From positions 62,001 to 126,000 of the forward strand of contig NZ_JARVSC010000005.1 of the NCBI RefSeq assembly GCF_030209375.1: DNA of 64,000 nucleotides. Direction: 5' to 3'. A program made the translations under genes and the position numbers. Shown here in pieces: positions 61,531 to 64,000 of the stretch. Positions within the stretch are counted from its first letter, which is position 1. Each line of letters opens with the position of its first letter. Source of the stretch: Plantibacter sp. ME-Dv--P-122b (GTDB lineage: Bacteria > Actinomycetota > Actinomycetes > Actinomycetales > Microbacteriaceae). Below the pieces are notes generated by a model. It was not told the DNA's origin. It did not search any database and saw only the letters and a list, made by a program, of their open reading frames with translations.

Positions 61531-62484
61531 ATGGCCATCAACGACATCCACACCCCGGTCCTCCTCGAGCGATGCATCGAGTTGCTCGCCCCCGCCGTGT
61601 CCCACGAGGGCGCGGTCCTCATCGACGCCACGCTCGGCATGGCGGGCCACGCCGAAGCGATGCTCGAGCGCTTCCCGCAGCTGACCCTCATCGGGCTCGA
61701 CCGCGACCTCGACGCGCTCGACATCGCTCAGGAGCGGCTCGCGCGCTTCGGGTCACGAGCCCGGTTCGTCAAAGCCGTCTACGACGACATCGACGAGGCT
61801 GCCGAGGAGCTCGGCTTCCCACAGGTGGACGGGATCCTGTTCGACCTCGGCGTCTCCTCGCTGCAACTCGATCGGACCGAACGCGGCTTCTCGTACTCCC
61901 AGGACGCGCCCCTCGACATGCGGATGGACGCGTCGAGCGAGCTCACGGCGGAGACGATCCTGGCCACCTACGACGAGATCGCGCTCCGGAAGATCTTCTG
62001 GGAGTACGGCGACGAGAAGTTGGCGCAGCGCTACGCCCGCCGCATCGTCGAGGAACGTCAGCAGCGCCCCCTGACGAGTTCCGGGCAGCTGGTCGAACTC
62101 ATCGATCGGGCAACGCCGGCGGCCGCACGCCGCACCGGCCACCCGGCCAAGCGGGTCTTCCAGGCGCTGCGCATCGAGGTGAACGCGGAGTTGTCGGTCC
62201 TCGAAGCTGCCGTGCCCCGCGCGCTCGACCTGCTGCGGGTCGGAGGTCGGATCGTGTTCCTGTCCTACCAATCGCTCGAGGACCGGATCGTCAAGCGCGA
62301 GCTCCAGGCGCGGGCGAAGTCGACCACACCGGCGGGCCTGCCCGTCGAGCTCCCGGAGCACAGCGCGGAGCTGAAGCTCCTCGTCAAGGGTGCGGAACTC
62401 GCCACCGAGGCCGAGATCGACGAGAACCCCAGAGCGAAACCCGTGCGACTCCGCGCGGCCGAACGGCTGAGGAGGCCAGCATGA
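61531..62484 (+). CDS. rsmH: 16S rRNA m4C1402 methyltransferase RsmH (MraW)
   Basis: The 317-residue enzyme has the SAM-binding motif [25 protein letters not shown], and the MraW signatures [30 protein letters not shown] and [13 protein letters not shown]. It methylates N4 of C1402 in the ribosomal decoding site. The ATG at 61531 is preceded by GGAG. The stop overlaps the ftsL start (ATGA). Confidence 0.96.
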   Translation: MAINDIHTPVLLERCIELLAPAVSHEGAVLIDATLGMAGHAEAMLERFPQLTLIGLDRDLDALDIAQERLARFGSRARFVKAVYDDIDEAAEELGFPQVDGILFDLGVSSLQLDRTERGFSYSQDAPLDMRMDASSELTAETILATYDEIALRKIFWEYGDEKLAQRYARRIVEERQQRPLTSSGQLVELIDRATPAAARRTGHPAKRVFQALRIEVNAELSVLEAAVPRALDLLRVGGRIVFLSYQSLEDRIVKRELQARAKSTTPAGLPVELPEHSAELKLLVKGAELATEAEIDENPRAKPVRLRAAERLRRPA

Positions 62485-63074
62485 GCGGAGCGACCGCGGC
62501 ACTCGATCTCGCACCAGAACGGCTCGGACGCGCTCGGCCGCAGCCGACGCGCACGGCCCCCGAACGGCAGCACATCCGTGCGGTCACGACCGGTGCGCGT
62601 TCGAAGCTCAAACCGCGGCCGATGTACGCGGTTATCGTCGTCGGTGCGGTCGTCGCCATCGTCGTCGGCCAGCTGCTCCTCAGCGTCGGGTTGAGCCAGG
62701 GCGCGTACCAGATCCAGCAGCTCGAGGGGAAGCAGGTCGAACTCGGCCGCACCTCGGCCGCGCTGGCCGAGGACCTCGACCGCCTGGCCTCGCCCCAGTA
62801 CCTCGCCGTGAACGCGCAGGCACTCGGCATGGTGGGCAACTCGCTCCCGACCTACCTCCGGCTCTCCGACGGTGCCGTGCTGGGGACGCCCACGCCGGCG
62901 TCGGCGAGCACGAGTCCGATCTTCAACGCCGCCCTCGTGCCGAACGCGCAGGCCGCGACGCTCCCGCTCGTCGGCGGGCAGAACGCCGCCGCCGCAGACG
63001 GCGCGTCGAGCCAGGAAGCGGTCACCCCGCCCGTACCGTTGCAGGACGGGCTGCCGTCGCCGACCACACGATGA
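62481..63074 (+). CDS. ftsL: FtsL-like bitopic cell-division protein
   Basis: The 197-residue protein has a cytoplasmic N-terminus (1-45, Arg/Pro-rich), one membrane helix (about 49-71), and a short coiled coil (about 75-105; [27 protein letters not shown]). The C-terminal region is Ala/Pro/Thr-rich and extended, as in actinobacterial FtsL-like proteins (Rv2164c). It is expected to join the FtsQ/FtsB divisome complex. ATGA overlap with rsmH shows translational coupling. Confidence 0.85.
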   Translation: MSGATAALDLAPERLGRARPQPTRTAPERQHIRAVTTGARSKLKPRPMYAVIVVGAVVAIVVGQLLLSVGLSQGAYQIQQLEGKQVELGRTSAALAEDLDRLASPQYLAVNAQALGMVGNSLPTYLRLSDGAVLGTPTPASASTSPIFNAALVPNAQAATLPLVGGQNAAAADGASSQEAVTPPVPLQDGLPSPTTR

Positions 63075-63154
63075 CCGGACGGCTCACGGTGGAGGACGAC
63101 GCCCTGCTCGGAGGTGCGACGTCGGGAGAGGACGCGGTGCGGGCATCATGGTGA
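63071..63154 (+). CDS. 27-codon ORF bridging ftsL and ftsI
   Basis: An ATG at 63071 overlaps the ftsL stop (ATGA) and the frame runs 27 codons to TGA at 63152-63154, overlapping the ftsI start (ATG 63148, GTG 63151). The peptide, beginning [15 protein letters not shown], is acidic with no domain. It is too short to be sure; it could be a leader that lets ribosomes pass from ftsL to ftsI, or chance. Confidence 0.35.
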   Translation: MTGRLTVEDDALLGGATSGEDAVRASW

Positions 63155-64000
63155 GACACACGAAGACCACGCGCCGACGCCTCGCGTTCACCATCGTCGC
63201 GGTCTCCATCGTGATGACGCTCTTCGTCCTCCGTCTGGTGGACATCCAAGTGGTCCGCGCGAGTGCCTTGAGCGCGGAATCCCTCGAGAAGACCGAGACG
63301 GGCGACACGATCCTCGCCACCCGCGGCAACATCCTCGCCTCCGACGGTTCGGTGCTCGCCGAAGCGGTCATGCGGTACAGCATGGCGGCATCTCCGAAGG
63401 ACGCCGGTCCGTTCGAACGCGACGTCGACGGCGCCGAGCAGACGATCACCCTCGAGCAGGCGACGAACGAGATCGGCGCGATCATCGGCAAGCCCGGTCC
63501 GGAGGTCCTCGCGCTCATCACGGACGCCCTCGCCGCGGACAAGGACTCGCTCTACGCCCTCATCGCGAAGAAGCTCACGCTCGACCAGCTCCGAGCGCTC
63601 AAGGCGCTGGAGATCCCGTGGACGACCTTCAAGGAAGAGCCCTACCGGGTGTACCCGAACGGTGCCGTCGCCGGCAACATCGTCGGCTTCGTGGGTGAGG
63701 AGGGCGAGGCCCAGGCGGGCGTCGAACTCATGGAGAACTCCTGCCTCGCCGGCAAGGACGGTCGCACGACGTACGAGAAGGGCAGCGGCGGTCTCCCGCT
63801 CCCCGGTACCACGGTGACGAAGCCGGCGAAGGACGGCGGCGACGTCGTGCTCACGCTCGACAAGGACATCCAGTGGTTCTCGCAGCAGTCGCTCACCGCG
63901 CAGGCCGAAGCGGTCGGTGCGAGCTGGGGCGTCGTCACGGTCATGGAGGTCAAGACCGGCAAGCTCCTCGCCGTCGCCGAGTACCCGGCCGTCGACCCCG
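63148..64000 (+). CDS. ftsI: FtsI, division-specific penicillin-binding protein (3' truncated)
   Basis: The reading frame runs from ATG 63148 to the window end, 284 codons. It has a short basic N-terminus, one signal-anchor helix (about 12-31: RLAFTIVAVSIVMTLFVLRLV), and then the PBP dimer domain (GDTILATRGNILASDGSVLAEAVMRYSMAA ... GFVGEEGEAQAGVELMEN), which starts the class B PBP fold; the last visible part is the beginning of the transpeptidase domain (LTLDKDIQWFSQQSL, VMEVKTGKLLAVAEYP). The active-site SxxK is outside. It crosslinks septal peptidoglycan. Confidence 0.95.
   Translation, partial: MVRHTKTTRRRLAFTIVAVSIVMTLFVLRLVDIQVVRASALSAESLEKTETGDTILATRGNILASDGSVLAEAVMRYSMAASPKDAGPFERDVDGAEQTITLEQATNEIGAIIGKPGPEVLALITDALAADKDSLYALIAKKLTLDQLRALKALEIPWTTFKEEPYRVYPNGAVAGNIVGFVGEEGEAQAGVELMENSCLAGKDGRTTYEKGSGGLPLPGTTVTKPAKDGGDVVLTLDKDIQWFSQQSLTAQAEAVGASWGVVTVMEVKTGKLLAVAEYPAVDP

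Overview
The window is a very GC-rich, densely coded actinobacterial chromosome segment. A Microbacteriaceae-type organism fits best. Pointers are an mraZ-rsmH-ftsL-ftsI cell-wall cluster preceded by the actinobacterial set fadD / glk / plsC / class II DAHP synthase / PASTA kinase / Rv2175c-like / polyprenyl synthetase / DUF3040, a pgsA-garA-ftsR block, CarD, an MshA-like glycosyltransferase, Ku-LigD end joining, DUF222-HNH and DUF2510 proteins, and many genes that start only 6-7 nt after a TAnnnT-type -10 box (apparent leaderless mRNAs). No rRNA, tRNA, CRISPR array, prophage or insertion sequence was found.

Layout. 1-11.1 kb: the tail of a histidine kinase, a CGNR zinc-finger protein, an AhpD-like protein, a complete OmpR/kinase/PepSY signalling unit with matching direct-repeat operators, a DEAD-box RNA helicase, DUF1206, an alpha/beta hydrolase, a 14-TM MFS pump and a stand-alone LigD-type primase/polymerase. 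11.1-17.1 kb: a cysteine-free HesB-fold protein, zinc alcohol dehydrogenase, MFS pump, an mshA-like plus PIG-L deacetylase pair (probably mycothiol), a VOC protein and a membrane protein. 17.1-18.8 kb: a DUF222-HNH gene embedded in copies of an interspersed repeat (GGTCCCTGAG-C(T/C)TGTCGAAGGG). 18.8-27.4 kb: TetR regulator with a perfect 20-bp operator, CarD, DUF2510, siderophore-interacting protein, NAD kinase, hydrolase, DUF3817, LLM flavoenzyme, and a divergent NarL-type two-component pair. 27.4-33.7 kb: DNA repair (LigD, Ku, a VOC protein, RecQ), with LigD and Ku divergent around a 22-bp palindrome. 33.7-41.1 kb: MFS pump and a six-gene peptide/nickel-type ABC operon led by DUF1684. 41.3-47.3 kb: GNAT, small alarmone synthetase, VanZ, S4 protein, pgsA-garA-ftsR, a second MerR, ParA. 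47.4-60.6 kb: pyruvate carboxylase, deformylase, acyl-CoA ligase, glucokinase, acyltransferase, DAHP synthase, PASTA kinase with its Rv2175c-like partner, polyprenyl synthetase, DUF3040. 60.7-64 kb: the start of the division and cell-wall cluster, entering ftsI, which runs off the window.

How the parts fit. The right half is core: anaplerosis and the shikimate entry step, lipid synthesis, Ser/Thr kinase signalling with two classical types of substrate (GarA and Rv2175c), and cell division controlled by MraZ and FtsR. The left half is more accessory: efflux, redox enzymes, sensing systems and repeats. The most notable non-coding signals are GTGGRG (MraZ-type) box arrays in both orientations upstream of mraZ; a 119-bp inverted-repeat element filling the mraZ-rsmH gap; a 27-codon ORF bridging ftsL and ftsI; the phased GCTTCAG repeats of the PepSY system; the ku/ligD palindrome; and the interspersed repeat with a 21-bp tandem array. 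No clearly unprecedented multi-gene system was found.
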